This document shows positions 11,085 to 23,307 of a stretch of DNA of 64,000 nucleotides, in pieces. Every line of letters begins with the position of its first letter. Position 1 is the stretch's first letter. The stretch comes from Isoetes taiwanensis (taxonomy: Eukaryota; Streptophyta; Lycopodiopsida; Isoetales; Isoetaceae), in contig JAJEKV010000070.1 in the NCBI GenBank assembly GCA_021234155.1, positions 5,577,923 through 5,641,922 on the forward strand, given 5' to 3'. The translations under genes were made by a program, and so were the position numbers. The notes under the pieces were generated by a model that was given only the letters and a program-made list of their open reading frames with translations, was not told the DNA's origin and searched no databases.

Positions 11085-11710
11085 GGGGATCCCGGAGGAC
11101 GGAATCTCCTTGTGGTGATCCCGGCCTCCGGGAACACCACACAGTCGATCCCGTCCTCCGAGATCACCAACCAGCGGACGATATTTTTTAAAGCCTTTTT
11201 TTTACTGGCGGACGTAATTCTATTCTTTTTTTTTTTTTTTTGGGTTTCTGGTGATCCCGGAGGACGGAATCTCCTTGTGGTGATTTCGGCCTCCGGGAAC
11301 ACCACACAGTTGATCCCGTCCTCCGGGATCACCAACCAGCGGACGGCATTTTTTAAAGCCTTTTTTTAATGGCGGACGTAATTCTATTCTTTTTTTTTTT
11401 GGGTTTCTGGTGATCCCGGAGGACGGAATCCACTTGCGGTGATCCCGTCCTCCGGGATCACCAATTTGCGGACGGGATTTTTTGAAGGCTAAGTTTCACT
11501 AGTCTTTTTTTTTTTTTTTGTGCTGTCTGGGGATCCCGGAGGACGGAATCAAATTGTGGTGATCCCGTCCTCCGGGATCACCATTATAATGGTTTGTCTT
11601 TTTTGGTGGTTTGTCTTTTTTAATGGTTGTTTTATTATTTGGCTCCCTGGGGATCCCGGAGGTGTTCAAATTTTGGGATCCCAGAGCTATTCAAGTTTCG
11701 GGATCCCAGA
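11085..11710. repeat. Palindromic GATCCCGGAGG cluster 3
   Basis: Four consecutive units start at about 11089, 11251, 11413 and 11529, each beginning GGGATCCCGGAGGACGGAAT or TGATCCCGGAGGACGGAATC, followed by an inverted partner CCTCCGGGATCACC. Poly-T tracts of 8-20 nt separate them. Three degenerate GGGATCCCAGAG-type motifs close the block at 11655-11710. It lies upstream of the small gene and downstream of the Ulp1 gene. There is no coding sequence. Confidence 0.8.
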
Positions 11711-12109
11711 GGTGTTCAAATTCAGTTCATCTGTTGTGAAGTGCCATGGGATGCAGATTGACAAGTCAAGAGTGAACCCAGAATAGAGAAAAGGAAAGCA
11801 AGTTCCCACTTCAATTAACCATTGAAAAACTGTCATATTTACAAACATAGCAGACAATTTACATGTTGAACAAGGAACAACCTTTTTTTCTGTTATGGAT
11901 AGATAGATGGAGAGAGTATTTTCGCCAGGCAAAGATCATGGACCATTCATTGCTTAGTTGGGCAACCCAACCAGCATCAACTTGGGATCACGCGCAGGCA
12001 TCTCGAACTCGAGACCTATAGTTGCTAATCTGGTTGCTACCCGGATCATGGGGCATCAAGTAGAAGGTTGATTTTACCCCGCAGAAGGTTGATTTTCTGC
12101 ATTTAACTT

Positions 12110-14252
12110 CTACTTAAAGATCACCTTGAAGCCTGTCCTCAAATTGTCCATGTCTTCTTTGGCAAACCAGTCCGGCTGATCACCATCTGAAGACATCAGA
12201 TTATAAATGAACAGTACATAAATTTGCTAACCAAAAAAGACAAAAGATAAGACAATGATAACTCACATCTATCTCCTTGTTGTAAATTTTCCTGATGAAT
12301 TTCTGCACACAACCAATAACATAGATGCCACAATCCTGGTTGTTGTGTAGCTGTGGAGCTTCCATCAAGATTACTGGTGCATTATGCAATGCTGATGCCT
12401 CGTGCCTCCACCTCTTAAATACATCACTTAAAAACCTGCAAGTCAAGGCATTAGAAGATAGGCTATGAATGTATGGTTAGCAAATGTTAAACTCACAAAG
12501 TGATGAACCCGCGTGTTGGAGCATGGAGGTGATCAAAGGAATCAAAATGCAATATGCAAAGGCAAGGCTTATTGAGTTTCTGGCATGCCAAAGGATCAGC
12601 CACCAAAATGAACAGGCTCCAATGGCCACTGCATAGGACAAGCTGCAATCAATTCAAACCAGAACTAGAAATGCAATAAAAATTCAATTCAAACCAGAAC
12701 TAGAACCCAATTTACCTGGCATTAACCGGTATGTAGTAGAACTGTGCATACTGGATTTTCCACACGGCCTTACCAAAGGGGGATCCTGGAATTAGCTTCA
12801 CAAACTGCTCGTAGGCACCACACAGGCCCGGTTTCGTGCCATTTAGGAACAGGCCAAAAGCAGCAGGGTGGAGGAAGACATGATGACAGCATTTTTGGTG
12901 AGGAATTGAGAGTGCAAGAACCCTGCCAAAGCTGAATTTAGCTTACCATGCAAGAAATAAAAACAAGGACAACACACCTACAGTAAATAAGCTCCTAAGC
13001 AGTCGGCATCGATCTCGGAATCACCTGGAATAGTGGAGAATTTGAGAGCCTCTGCCTCCGAGATGTGGAATTCAACATCGAATGATTTGCTGCCCACCTT
13101 CAACAGAGGACTTTGAACCACAATTGGATAATCTAGAGAAAATTTAAACTGCCAAAGCTCCTTTCTGATCCCTCTGTCATATGATATTACAACAGCGAAG
13201 AAGTGGGGGTCCAGCATATACAAATACCACATTTTTATCTTGCTCGGGGTCGGGGGAGCCAATTCATCTGCATTTTCAAGCTCATCCTCTGATTCTTCAT
13301 GCACAATCTGGTTTGGAGCCATCAGATCTGCATCCCTCCGGGCCTGCACAAAAGTCTGCTTCCTTGGGGTACCCTGCCGACTTGGGGTGTTCAAATTTAG
13401 GGTTTTCGGAGGAGGTGAAATAAATTCAAGTCTATTTGCAGCGTCTACCTCCACACTCACATCGTCATCGTCCAACTGGCGTTGTTCCTCGCTCAAATCG
13501 CCAAACAAATCCTTATCATCCAAATTGCCATGCCTGCTCTTAATCCTTTCCTTGATCTCCCTTATCCGCTCTTCCTGCATTTCAAGTTCTGTGGCCTCCT
13601 TTCTCCGCAACTGCAGGTTTATAAACTCGGCTCGGGCCGTGTCATCCAGAAGGCCGAGGGCGATTTGGTCATCTGCCATACGCTCTGCTGCTGCCCCTGC
13701 CCTCTGAAGTTTTCTGCTCAGATTGTGGCTGAATTTGAAGTCGGGATCAAGAGATCTCTGAAACCTTATCTTCCCATAATCTCTAACCCTCACCTCAGCC
13801 TTATTCTTCGGAATTCGACCCCTTGGCGCATCTGGAACCCTGTAATTATTCAATAGCTGATGCACCCTGAACCTATGATTCTCCAGTTCCATCTTCCTGC
13901 TGTAGGATTTGCTGCAATCACCGACTTGGCAACGCCATTTTCGACTGAGCTGATCATACCTGTAATCCTTCAAAACTTCTTGAGTTGTCAGCTCCTCACT
14001 TGGATTGACGTTAAAACATTCAACATTACTTTTCGGCGCCTCATCCTCATCTGCATTTTGTGCATTTTTTTGCACATCTGCATTTCCTTCCCATTGGCCA
14101 TCGACTGAACCCTCGGGCCTGGCAGCAGGGGTAATCTTCTGTGGCGAAGCTCCTTTAGCTCTTGCTTCTGCCCTTAATCTCTTTTTGTTCGGGGATTGAA
14201 CCTCTTGGTCGGATTCATCCGCAGTCGGGCAATTTCCAAGCCGAGTTTTCTT
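12110..14252 (-). pseudogene. C2H2 zinc-finger plus Ulp1 (C48) protease, MULE-borne
   Basis: Inferred exons: 14252-12982, 12922-12716, 12629-12497, 12435-12267 and a last one from 12186 to a stop at 12110. The large exon has basic KKKTRLG and PNKKRLRAEARAK segments, a C2H2 finger (CQVGDCSKSYSRKMELENHR then VHQ), a charged coiled-coil-like stretch (EATELEMQEERIREIKERIK) and acidic linkers. The later exons carry the Ulp1 core: GHWSLFILV (His), CILHFDSF (Asp), EAPQLHNNQDCGIYVIGC (Gln and nucleophile Cys). Ulp1-type enzymes cut SUMO or related modifiers. One extra G after HWSLFILV (about 12600) shifts the frame, and the last exon does not join in phase, so it is probably inactive. A first exon at about 23308-23375 lies across the CACTA insertion. 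Confidence 0.75.
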
Positions 14253-14307
14253 CTATTGCCCCATTCCAGTTCTCGTTAATGGACGTATTTAGGCTGATTT
14301 CGAGGTT

Positions 14308-14310
14308 AAT
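14308..14310 (+). repeat. CACTA-like target duplication, left (AAT)
   Basis: AAT directly precedes the CACAT terminus and is matched by AAT at 23220-23222 after the other terminus. Three base pairs is the norm for the CACTA (EnSpm) superfamily. Confidence 0.6.
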
Positions 14311-14339
14311 CACATAAAAAACGATGCCCATATCCTCCT

Positions 14340-15140
14340 ACAAACCCCCCATAAAAAACCCCTTAAAATCCCCCTTTTCGTGGAATGGACATGATTTTCA
14401 GAAACAGGGTATTTGGCCACAATCCCCCCGTTGTGATTTTGTAGATTAATATCCCCTTATTTGAATTTTTTTTATATTCCCCATTGCCATATGCAATGGT
14501 CATACCCCTTTTCTCACAAATAATGTTCATACCCCTTTCTAGGAACAACCCCCCTTTGTGATTTTGTAGTTTAATATACCCTTATTCCGTTCATACCCCT
14601 TATTCCGTTCATACCCACTCTTCTCAACCATCCTTCTTTTCTAGGAACAATCCCCCTTTGTGATTTTGTAGTGTAATATACCCTTATTCCGTTCATACCC
14701 CTTATTCCGTTCATACCCCTCCTCTCAACCATCCTCATTTTATGTTTAATATCCCCTTATGTTTAATATCCCCTTATTCCGCTCATACCCCTTTTATGTT
14801 TATACTCCTTTTCCGCTCATACTCTTTTTTATGTTTAATATCCCCTTATTCCGTTCATACCCCTCTTCTCAACCATCCTCCTTTTGTGACCTTGTAATTT
14901 AATCCTATACTGTTAATACCCTTTTCTCAAAAATCCCCTTCGTGATTTTGTGTTTAATATCCCCTTATTCTGTTCATACCCCTCTTCTCAACCATCCCCC
15001 TTTTGTGACCTTGTATTTAATATCCCGTACTTAGTTAATACCCTTTTCAACAAAAACATTTTTATCCCGTTGTATTTAAACAAATACATTTTTAAGCCTT
15101 TAAAACCTTTGAATCCAAATTCAAAGTTCTTTTCCACTAG
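14340..15140. repeat. CACTA-like left subterminal repeats
   Basis: About 800 bp composed of variants of ATCCCCTTATTCCGTTCATA CCCC and of TTTGTGATTTTGTAGTTTAA, repeated around ten times. It is C-rich on the plus strand and contains no gene. Confidence 0.75.
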
Positions 15141-17870
15141 ATGAGGCATAAAAACCCCCAGATTCTTGCAATACATGCAAATATTTCTTAATCTTAATGC
15201 TAAAGTACAATGCTACTAAAGTACATTTTATCTTATGTGTTTTAAATTCCACTTAAAATATTACAGAGTTTTAGAATAAAACAGAATATTTATGAAAATA
15301 GAAGAGAAATTTTTTCCCAAATTCTGCTTCATATTGTTGCAGGCCTGATTTGTTGCTTTTTTTTACTCATTAAAATGATAAAACCGCCCAAACCTCCTTA
15401 TAGACCTACATACGATTTAACTTGCCCCTTCAACAAAGAACTTTAAAAGGACCCAAGTCATATGTTCCATACATCCAATCATGCAAGATGCATAAAAATG
15501 ATCCCAAATACTTCTTAAATTCTTTTATTGAAAAATATCCAAAGAATTTACAAACTAGATCAATCCATAGAAATGTCCTAAGTCATATGATATCCATGTC
15601 ATGCTTAAAAGAAAAAAATAGCAATTTACAACATAGGTCATCCATGTCCCCGCTTTACAACATGCTTTTCAAAACCACAAAATATCTCAAATACTCATGT
15701 CATGCTTAATAGCAAATAAAATAAGACAGCATTGTAAGATTTTTATCCACGTGTTCAGCTATAACACTTACCACTTTTTAGTGAAAGCATAAAGCAAACC
15801 AGAATATGTCAAATGTAAATCCACGTTTCTGAGGTATTGCAGTAGCAAGAATTTTCTTCAGCGTCCAAGACTTCATCCTAAACCAAATACGAGCATATTT
15901 GAAAGAGTAAAGTTGGTTACCTGCATTGAACCAAGCCTAAGTTAGCTTTAAACAAGCTAACTAGACCAAAGAATGATGTAAGCTATAACTCTACTCGGCT
16001 CATCGCCCTTTACCAAATAATTATAAGAGCTCAAAATAAATTGTAGGCCATGCCTCAGTACATGTCCACAGTTACCCATATGGTTATAGTGAAAGAGAAA
16101 CCTCTGGGTAGGAATAAACTAATCCATAAGCACATAAAATGCATTCTGCTGCAATTTTTCAAACTGCATACTTCCTTACCATTTGTAGGCAGTTCTTAGA
16201 CATAGTTCCATAGATATATTGTCAGCACATCATTTCATATCTTGCTCTACCTTAGGCCAAGCTTTTAAAACCCTCAATCAAACTTAAAATCAAATACTAG
16301 AAAGTCCAAAAAGAAGTTTCAGAATATGTGCAACTATAGTTGTTTTTTTTTCCAAACGGCGGGCCATACTTTAGTTTCAAGGGCTAGATCAGCTCAGAAT
16401 TAATAAGCATTAGAATAAATTTGCCATGCTCTGTCGCACAGGTTATCTCATATAATGGCAAACACCTATTCTGCTTTCTTTTTTAACTTCTATGCGCATG
16501 TACTACCTATATAATAAGCTGCCAAATCTCATGTCTTCAAAAAGACCCAGATTATTTGTGTATATCACTTACAAAACGAATTTAAGAGTACAAAATAAAT
16601 TGCATGCACTCAAGCAATATTTTAATGCTGCAATAGTTTTCTTAAGTTTATATCAGTTAAAAAACTGGAGAATAGCTTTTCTTTATCATGAGCCAGTAAT
16701 GCTAGCTGTCTACGAAAATCTGTAACCTAGGTAGTTTGCTCTATCAATTCACACTTAAATTCGTAGAAGGGCGTAAGTTAGATATTGGGGTACAAAAAAG
16801 CGCGACAAGCGGAAGCGGACAAAGCAGGTAAAGCACGAGCACAAAGTATCTTTTTTCCGTAGCCGACGTGAAGCCCTACTTAGAATCGGAAGAACGAGGC
16901 ATTCCGACTCATAGATTGCTCGCCCATCTGGGAGATGCCATGGATTGAAACTTTGATCTTTTGCCCATATACACCTAAGAACCAAGGCGACACATGTATA
17001 TAGCCGAAAAAAGATTTCCGAAGGCGAAGGCACCTGTGTAGTAAATATGAATTACTTCACTCCAACATTGTAGGCATTACAAGAATCGCATTGCAGGAAG
17101 GTTTCTACTTCATGGAACTTCTTGTTCTCATTTACATCTGAAACTTTTTTGTATCACAGGAAGATCATCCATTTCCCATATCCAACAATGTGTGGAAGTG
17201 AAGCCAGCTTCTTCCAAGCATTCTCTTACCTTTGGAATTGTCCACCTGTGAACGCATCAGTCTTAAATCTTAAGAAAATGTTCAACTTAGAAGAATCCAA
17301 AGAAAATAATGTAGACAAGCACAACATACAAGCGCCATTTCTATGAAAAAGCATGTCGAATTGTCTTTTTATGCTCCTTATTCAGCTGAAAATGTAGACT
17401 TATTCTTGTTGTACGCTTGACAAAGATCAAACTCTTCTTGTTCCCATGTATACCGCCATCAAGAATTGGTTATAAACTTCCTATGTATAGTATATCAACC
17501 TCGTGGCATCAAGGAAATCTACTAGTTAGAACGATAAAAGCATTTTCTCGCGACGTAATGCTAAAGCCGCTTATGAAGTTCTACTTTTCATTGCAGATGC
17601 AAATGGTGTCAAGGTATACCATACTACAAAGTCACCAAGTGCCTTTTGAACTTGAGAGAACGCCCAAGAAACCCTCCATATAAATCCATGACAAATATTC
17701 CACCCTTGAAAGTGATAGAATCAAAAGCTAATTTAAAATAAGCTACAAGATCTTTTCGACTTCCAAGGCAAAGAATACCGAAGTTTAATGCATATATAAT
17801 GTCTCAGAATTTTTTATATCAAGCATGCTTGTAACTTCCAAATCCTCGACCGCCTTGCATACAAGCTTCC
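15140..17870. other. CACTA interior without recognisable genes
   Basis: AT-rich DNA; the longest frames are under 100 codons and show no motif. Several short phrases recur loosely (ACTAAAGTACA near 15200, and CTCATGTCATGCTTAA-like phrases at 15590 and 15690). Nothing supports a gene. Confidence 0.5.
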
Positions 17871-17874
17871 TTCA

Positions 17875-18125
17875 TCATTTTGGCAGGTTAGTTGGTTTGT
17901 TATATCCATCCGCTTCAAGTGCATTCCCTAACACTATGTGAGCTGACAATATTGGACACAAAACATTTCCATGGAGAAGACATATTCGTTGTTGAGCATC
18001 TGCTTGAAGTTTAGAAATGTTATGTCTTATTCCCCATTTTAAAGCTTCCTCATCAAGGTCAAGACTTAGAGTCGTTTCTCCTTGATGTCTCAGCACCCAC
18101 TCAGACCGAAGTTCACCAAAGAAGC
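17875..18125 (-). pseudogene. Captured fragment resembling a plant methyltransferase
   Basis: The minus strand reads WVLRHQGETTLSLDLDEEAL, then KWGIRHNISKLQADAQQRIC and LLHGNVL. The order acidic LDLD, AL-W, HN, then L-GNVL resembles the SAM-binding motif I/II region of a family of plant SAM-dependent methyltransferases in which LDLD(L/E)EALEW is typical; this is from memory of the family. The usual glycine-rich loop before it is missing. A candidate further exon at 18785-18995 (minus) reads PSSAYDPPPHSSDDEEKEHE and CFSKFDAYHGDPGLKHF. It may be a captured host gene piece. No full gene is visible. Confidence 0.35.
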
Positions 18126-18994
18126 TAAATTAGATATAAAACTTAGTGAATAAACAAATGTTCACCAGCGAAACTTGGAAGTTTAAGGATCAATTGATAC
18201 CAGTCTAGCAGATCCAAAAATAATGTTACCAGGTTTGTTTATCAACCAACAGATATAGTGATGTCTAATGGTATTGCCTTTATATATGGAAATAAACAAC
18301 CAAGAAAGTACCAACCCTATTAACCCAGTTCCACAAAAGTCTTCCCTTAGGTGAAGAGGAACACGGCCACCAACATAAGTTAGAAAAAACTTCTGAAAAT
18401 AGCTTATCTCTCATGCTGGGGACTGATGCAATACCAAGGCAAAAATAAAAATTAGAATTAGGCTTCCCAATTTTGCAACATTGTATGCACGCAATAATGG
18501 AAATCGTCTCAATACAAACACATAGAAACAGAAAAGCTGGCATTCCCCATACAATTCTGTGACATTTTCTACACGATATAGGATCTATTGCCTCTTCCAA
18601 GATACCACTTCTCAATTTTGGAGAAAAATGAGTGATTATATATCCTAACAGAGATCTTTGCTCAGGATAAATTATGAATAGTCCTATAAAGTATAATGGT
18701 GCCCATAGTTGTAATTTGAATAAAGATCATGTATGCCACTAAAATAAAAAGTAAGGGGAAGGGAATGTACTTGAACAAAGATTTTGTTACAAGAAATGCT
18801 TCAAGCCCGGATCGCCATGGTAAGCATCGAATTTTGAAAAACATTGTGGTAGTGCCTCTTCTTCGTGCTCCTTTTCCTCATCATCAGAGGAGTGTGGAGG
18901 AGGATCGTAGGCTGAAGAAGGCATGTTGTCCTCTTCCTGCTCCACGAATTCCAGCGAAGCCTTCTTCTACTGCACAACCGAAGGTGATGTGCAT

Positions 18995-21180
18995 TTCCAT
19001 AGGGTTTAATAACAGGAGAAGATGCATAAGAGCAGTTTGTTGAGCAAGCCGAGGTAGTCCCACAAAAAATAGAACTCAAGAAAGACTCCTCTGGAATTCA
19101 TTTTAGCATGACCCGTCCAAGAAAATTGTCCCGCCATTCCAAAACAACCCCGCCAAATTGTTTCTGTACCGAATTTGATTTTGTGGGTAGCCATGTCATC
19201 GATCCGCAAGCAATTTTCTAAAAACGGATCATCACGTTCCCGCTCTCCAAGCACCTCCAAGCACAACGGACCAAGCACGAAAAGCAGCGCGTCCGGACGG
19301 GTGCTTTTGTACCCCAATATCTAACTTAGACCCAGAAAGATCTAGACATGAGCTCAAATAAACCAAACTTGAAAAATGAGTTCAAAACTCCGCAAAAAAT
19401 CCCAATCAAAGAACCTGGTTAAGCTGGATCTCCAGCATTGATCTCCTCGTCACTATTTATGGTTTGCTCCTTTGGTTCAGAAGATTCCACTAGAGTTGCT
19501 GTGCTTTAGAATTCTGCCTCCACATTGGATCCTTCCATCCTCGAAGCTTGGTATCATATTGCTTCATGTGTTTGCCATTCTTTTTAGCTTAATGGATGGT
19601 GCCCATTCTCGCTTCTACCATGCATGGATCAACCTTCCTCCTCGCAAGATCAAAAATCCCTATTTTGTTTCATCACCAGCAGAGATAAACACAAATTGCT
19701 TCAGTGTTTACCATTAACATTAGAGGAAAAAATGAGATCACATTTTGTCCCATTAAGGGATGCTTAAAATGCCATGTCAGCCTTTTAAACCCGTCCAATA
19801 AGAGAAGAGCTTCAAGATACTCATTCCAAAGATTGCCTCAGAATTAATGCAAACTAGAACCTTCCAGTAGTATTATTTTTTCATTATAACTTTTGATCCA
19901 GAACTCAGATTCAAAAACTTTTTGTAGCAATGGGTTCGTTTTTTAAGGTTAATGCATATGACCATATTGAAATACATCATAACCATATATCATTGGAAAG
20001 ATCTTTTAAATCTAATGCAACAAACGCCGCAACATTTTGACAAGTGGATCAAAAGTTTGGGGGAAACAACAACAATGAAATTAATTGCGCTAGAGAGTAG
20101 CCATTCCATTGGAGGATTCTTATGGGGAAGAAATGAGATCTAAGAACATTATAAAGGCATGAACTCTAAGAACATTATCTCTGATGTCTGGTTGAAGTGA
20201 TCCGCTTAGTCATGAGCTGATCCGCACAACTTTCCCTTAGCCGCGGATCGGTTTAGCCGCCACACAATGCAACATTTTGCCCTATTCTCATAGTTTTTTC
20301 CATTAATTAATTTATTACCTTAATTAAAAGTTGCACACGTCTCCATATCATCCCCTTAGCCGTTACCTTAAGATGTTCCGCTTGGTGTTCCCTCTTGTAT
20401 GGAAATATCATGTCTCAGAATATTAAAAACTTTCACTCACAAACGTTAGTGGAATTTATTTCTCTCAAGGCCGTATTATAAATGTCCCATACGAAACATA
20501 TTGTACCTATTAATTCAATCTTGCATAATAAGAGCTTTTCCCCTTGAATCATTGTCATGAAATGCTTTTTTCGGGGATTTACTTTTCCTCTGCCGTATTA
20601 TGTCTTCAAGAGATGCAACAAATGTCCCAATATAGGATATGTCCAAATTCATATATCTTGGATCTCCAATGCTATATCTTCATGGAATTAGGTCATCATC
20701 TTGACGAAATGAGGTCTACAGAGATGCAACAAATGCCGACGCCCTAATTTGGATATTTTTCAGGGCCCAAAAGACTTTACGAAATATTTTAAAACAAAGT
20801 CCCCTATTTACATATTAAGACCATTTAGCAATATTATATTATCAAGGATATTGGGCATGCAAAGTTAACCATAAATTGTGCAACCACAACCTCTTACTCA
20901 TTCGAGTTAAATTCAGGAGACATAGCAAGCTATGCTTTTGTAGACAGATTTTCAAAGGTCAAAATTTATCAGAAACTAACACATATGTTGGTAGCCAATT
21001 AATGTAATGTACCTCCATGAAGTGCACAAGTAGACCTTTAATGTGGTATGTATGCCAATTGAAAAATCCAAAAGGATTTCAACTCATGTTGAGTGCTGCA
21101 TAGCCAGTGTTTGCAAATACTTCATATGCCAAATTCTTGCCACAAATTACCTTAGTGGTCACAAACTGCATGGTCGCATG
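18995..21180. other. CACTA interior, no gene recognised
   Basis: No frame above about 100 codons has a motif. A phrase AGAGATGCAACAAATG(T/C)C occurs at about 20610 and 20715, and a related ATGCAACAAACGCCGCAAC at about 20018, pointing to old internal duplication. Confidence 0.4.
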
Positions 21181-21497
21181 ACTGCCCTTAAGGTCTTTTA
21201 AGCCTCTCCAAGTGTTTGCATTGATAAAACCTTATCAAGGTCCAGACCACTATGTTTAAGGTCCATACTAGACTAATCTTATACAGACTAGCTAGCTTAT
21301 CCCACTGCCTTGCGGCAGCCAAAGTGGAGGACACATATAAGCTTTTAAGTTCTACTACGTCGATCATCATCGTATAACCCCAGTAACCAACTCCCAAAGA
21401 TAAACATACATTGGCAAGGTTTGAACCCACGACCAAATGCACATTTATTTTGGCATTACTAAGCCTATACCAACTCACCACACATCCGTTGGGCAAA
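21180..21497 (-). mobile_element. tRNA-derived SINE-like element inside the CACTA
   Basis: On the minus strand an A-box-like TGGTGAGTTGG (21470-21480) and a B-box-like GGGTTCAAACC (21418-21428) lie about 45 nt apart, within the Pol III range. The head begins near 21497 with GCCCAACGGATGTGTGG, and the body runs about 300 bp. No tail or target duplication was resolved. Confidence 0.45.
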
Positions 21498-21648
21498 ATT
21501 TTTGCCTTACATGCACACTTTGTGGGCAGGATATAATCCCGCCTTAGGAAGTCTAGGTATTAACTAATCTTAGTTGATGCTGAGGCTTTTCATCAAAATT
21601 TTTATTCTTAGTAGCATAACATTCTTAAATTTTTATTCTCACTCTACA

Positions 21649-22467
21649 GGAGTTGATGAAGTCATTGATGATATTTTGAGGCATGGACCTCATGATGGCA
21701 CTTGGTGTTTCCCTCAAGAGCGAGATCTGAAGATCCATAAGCAAGTGAAGACCAACAACTTGGAAGTTGGACCTACCTATATGAGGTATCATGCGCGTTA
21801 CCTTTTCACCACAACTTTCCTTGAAGCCGAAGAAGGCAATCTTGCTGAGTACACTTTGAACGAGGTACATAAGTACATTTGGCTACCAATTGGCATTCAA
21901 GACCATAGGAAAGGAATTATTCGAGTGCCAACAGTAGAAGTGGCTAAAAGCATTATGGATAAGTTAGAATACCTTCCAAATCATTGTGGCTGCAAGGAGG
22001 CCATTGTGAAGAAGGGCATAGTTATAGGATCAGCCAGGAGTGAGCAAAAAGGGGTGATTATAGACTTGACTGGTGTGATGGAGCTGAATGGTTTACATGA
22101 TCAAACACTTATGAAGAGGCAAAGTTACAAGTTTAAGAAGGTTCTTTTTTGTGGAACTATCTATAAAGAAGGAGACTATGTGTCATCGCAAGAGTTAAGT
22201 GAGGAAAACCATGTAGAGCCCAAGGGTAATATATCAACAATCTTTGTTCATGAATCTGTTGGAGAGCTAAAGAGTTACTACAAGGCAAACTACTTCTATC
22301 GAGGTAACAAAGATCCATTTACAAAGGCATGGATCCTTTCCTTAGATATAGCCTTTGGAAAGACCAGATTTATTAACTCTCTAGTTCAAAAGTTCATCCC
22401 TGTGCCATATGATGATACATTAGTGGTGTTCTCAAATTGGCAATCTAAAGCAACACCCACTTTCTAA
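21649..22467 (+). CDS. CACTA-borne protein of unknown function (likely 3' exon)
   Basis: A 273-codon stop-free segment follows a good acceptor (CTCACTCTACAG at 21648) and begins GVDEVIDDILRHGPHDGTW. Most codons look coding (balanced, lysine- and glutamate-rich), and the region ends at TAA 22467 just before the subterminal repeats. The first half includes TNNLEVGPTYMRYHARYLFT; the second half includes KVLFCGTIYKEGDYVSSQEL and GNISTIFVHESVGELKSYYK, which vaguely resembles a BAH-like or transposon C-terminal beta domain. That resemblance is weak. Its place fits the C-terminal exon of a CACTA-encoded protein whose upstream exons were lost. The nearby ATG at 21574 lies in the supposed intron. Confidence 0.5.
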   Translation, partial: GVDEVIDDILRHGPHDGTWCFPQERDLKIHKQVKTNNLEVGPTYMRYHARYLFTTTFLEAEEGNLAEYTLNEVHKYIWLPIGIQDHRKGIIRVPTVEVAKSIMDKLEYLPNHCGCKEAIVKKGIVIGSARSEQKGVIIDLTGVMELNGLHDQTLMKRQSYKFKKVLFCGTIYKEGDYVSSQELSEENHVEPKGNISTIFVHESVGELKSYYKANYFYRGNKDPFTKAWILSLDIAFGKTRFINSLVQKFIPVPYDDTLVVFSNWQSKATPTF

Positions 22468-22489
22468 AGCAAGAATCACTGAAATATTA

Positions 22490-23190
22490 ACTTAAATATA
22501 ATCCTAATCCTCCTTTTCCTTCATTCCCTTTTCATGTGAATCCCCATTTCTCCTCATCCCCATTATCCTCATCCCCCCATTCTAAATTGCAATTCCCCCA
22601 TTAGGCCCTCATTACCCTTACTAACCTTATCCCCTATTCTAAATTGCAATTCCCCAATGTAAATTGCAATCCTTCATTGCTCCCTCATTACCCCTACTAA
22701 CCCTGGCTACCCCATTTCTCGTCATCATTCTCCATTTTTTTAGTAGAAATCCCCATGTTCTAAATTGCAATCCTCCTATTACTCCTTCATTACCCCCAAA
22801 GAGTCTGACTACCCCATTTCTCCAAGATCCCCATTCTTCATCTCTTACAAAAAATCCCCATGTTCTAAAATTGCAATCCCCATTACTCCCTCATTAGCCC
22901 TACTAACCCCAACTACCCCGTTTCTCCTCATCCCCCATTCTTTTTTTTTTGAAGGAATCCCCATGTTTTAAATTGCAATCCCCTTATTACTCCATCATTA
23001 CCCCTAGTACCCTTGACTACCCCATTTCTCCTCATCCTCCATTCTTTATTTTTTACAGAAAATCCCCATATTATAAATTGCAATCCCCTTATTACTCCCT
23101 CAGTACCCCTAATATAGAACTAAATTCCTTTTCTTCTCAAAAAATTATCCTTTGCTCGTCAATCCCCCATTTCCAAAAGGGGGTATTTTA
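22490..23190. repeat. CACTA-like right subterminal repeats
   Basis: About 700 bp of variants of TAAATTGCAATCCCCATTAC and CTCCCTCATTACCCCTACTA, with CCCCATTTCTCCTCATCCCC, repeated six to eight times. C-rich on the plus strand like the left end, but with a different unit. No gene. Confidence 0.75.
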
Positions 23191-23307
23191 AGGAGGATAT
23201 GGGCATCATTTTTGATGTGAATCGACTCCTCCACCATCTGTAAAATAACATAACCAGTTAGAATAAGACTTTAATAGAATAAAAATAGATCTGTCGATGG
23301 CGCTTAC

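Larger units (their letters stand above)
14311..23219. mobile_element. CACTA-like (EnSpm) DNA transposon, 8.9 kb
   Basis: Left terminus CACATAAAAAACGATGCCCA (14311-14330) and right terminus, in reverse complement, CACATCAAAAATGATGCCCA (23219-23200) share about 28 bp through TATCCTCCT. A 3-bp AAT duplication flanks it. Arrays of short repeats lie just inside both ends (14340-15140 and 22490-23190), as expected of the superfamily. The interior holds one long open frame (21649-22467), a methyltransferase-like fragment and a SINE-like element. No TNP2-type DDE transposase was recognised, so it is probably non-autonomous. The tip is CACAT rather than the canonical CACTA. Confidence 0.7.

Noticed and set aside
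12629-12643. Ulp1 exon starting at the upstream acceptor TTGCAG (12643)
   Set aside because: The phase would destroy the GHWSLFILV catalytic block; the ATGCAG acceptor at 12629 keeps it.
13181-14199. Plus-strand frames of 80-155 codons
   Set aside because: They are shadows of the minus-strand C2H2-Ulp1 exon, which has recognisable motifs.
16755-17033. 92-codon minus-strand frame in the CACTA interior
   Set aside because: Cys/Leu/Arg-rich but without any recognisable domain or supporting signals.
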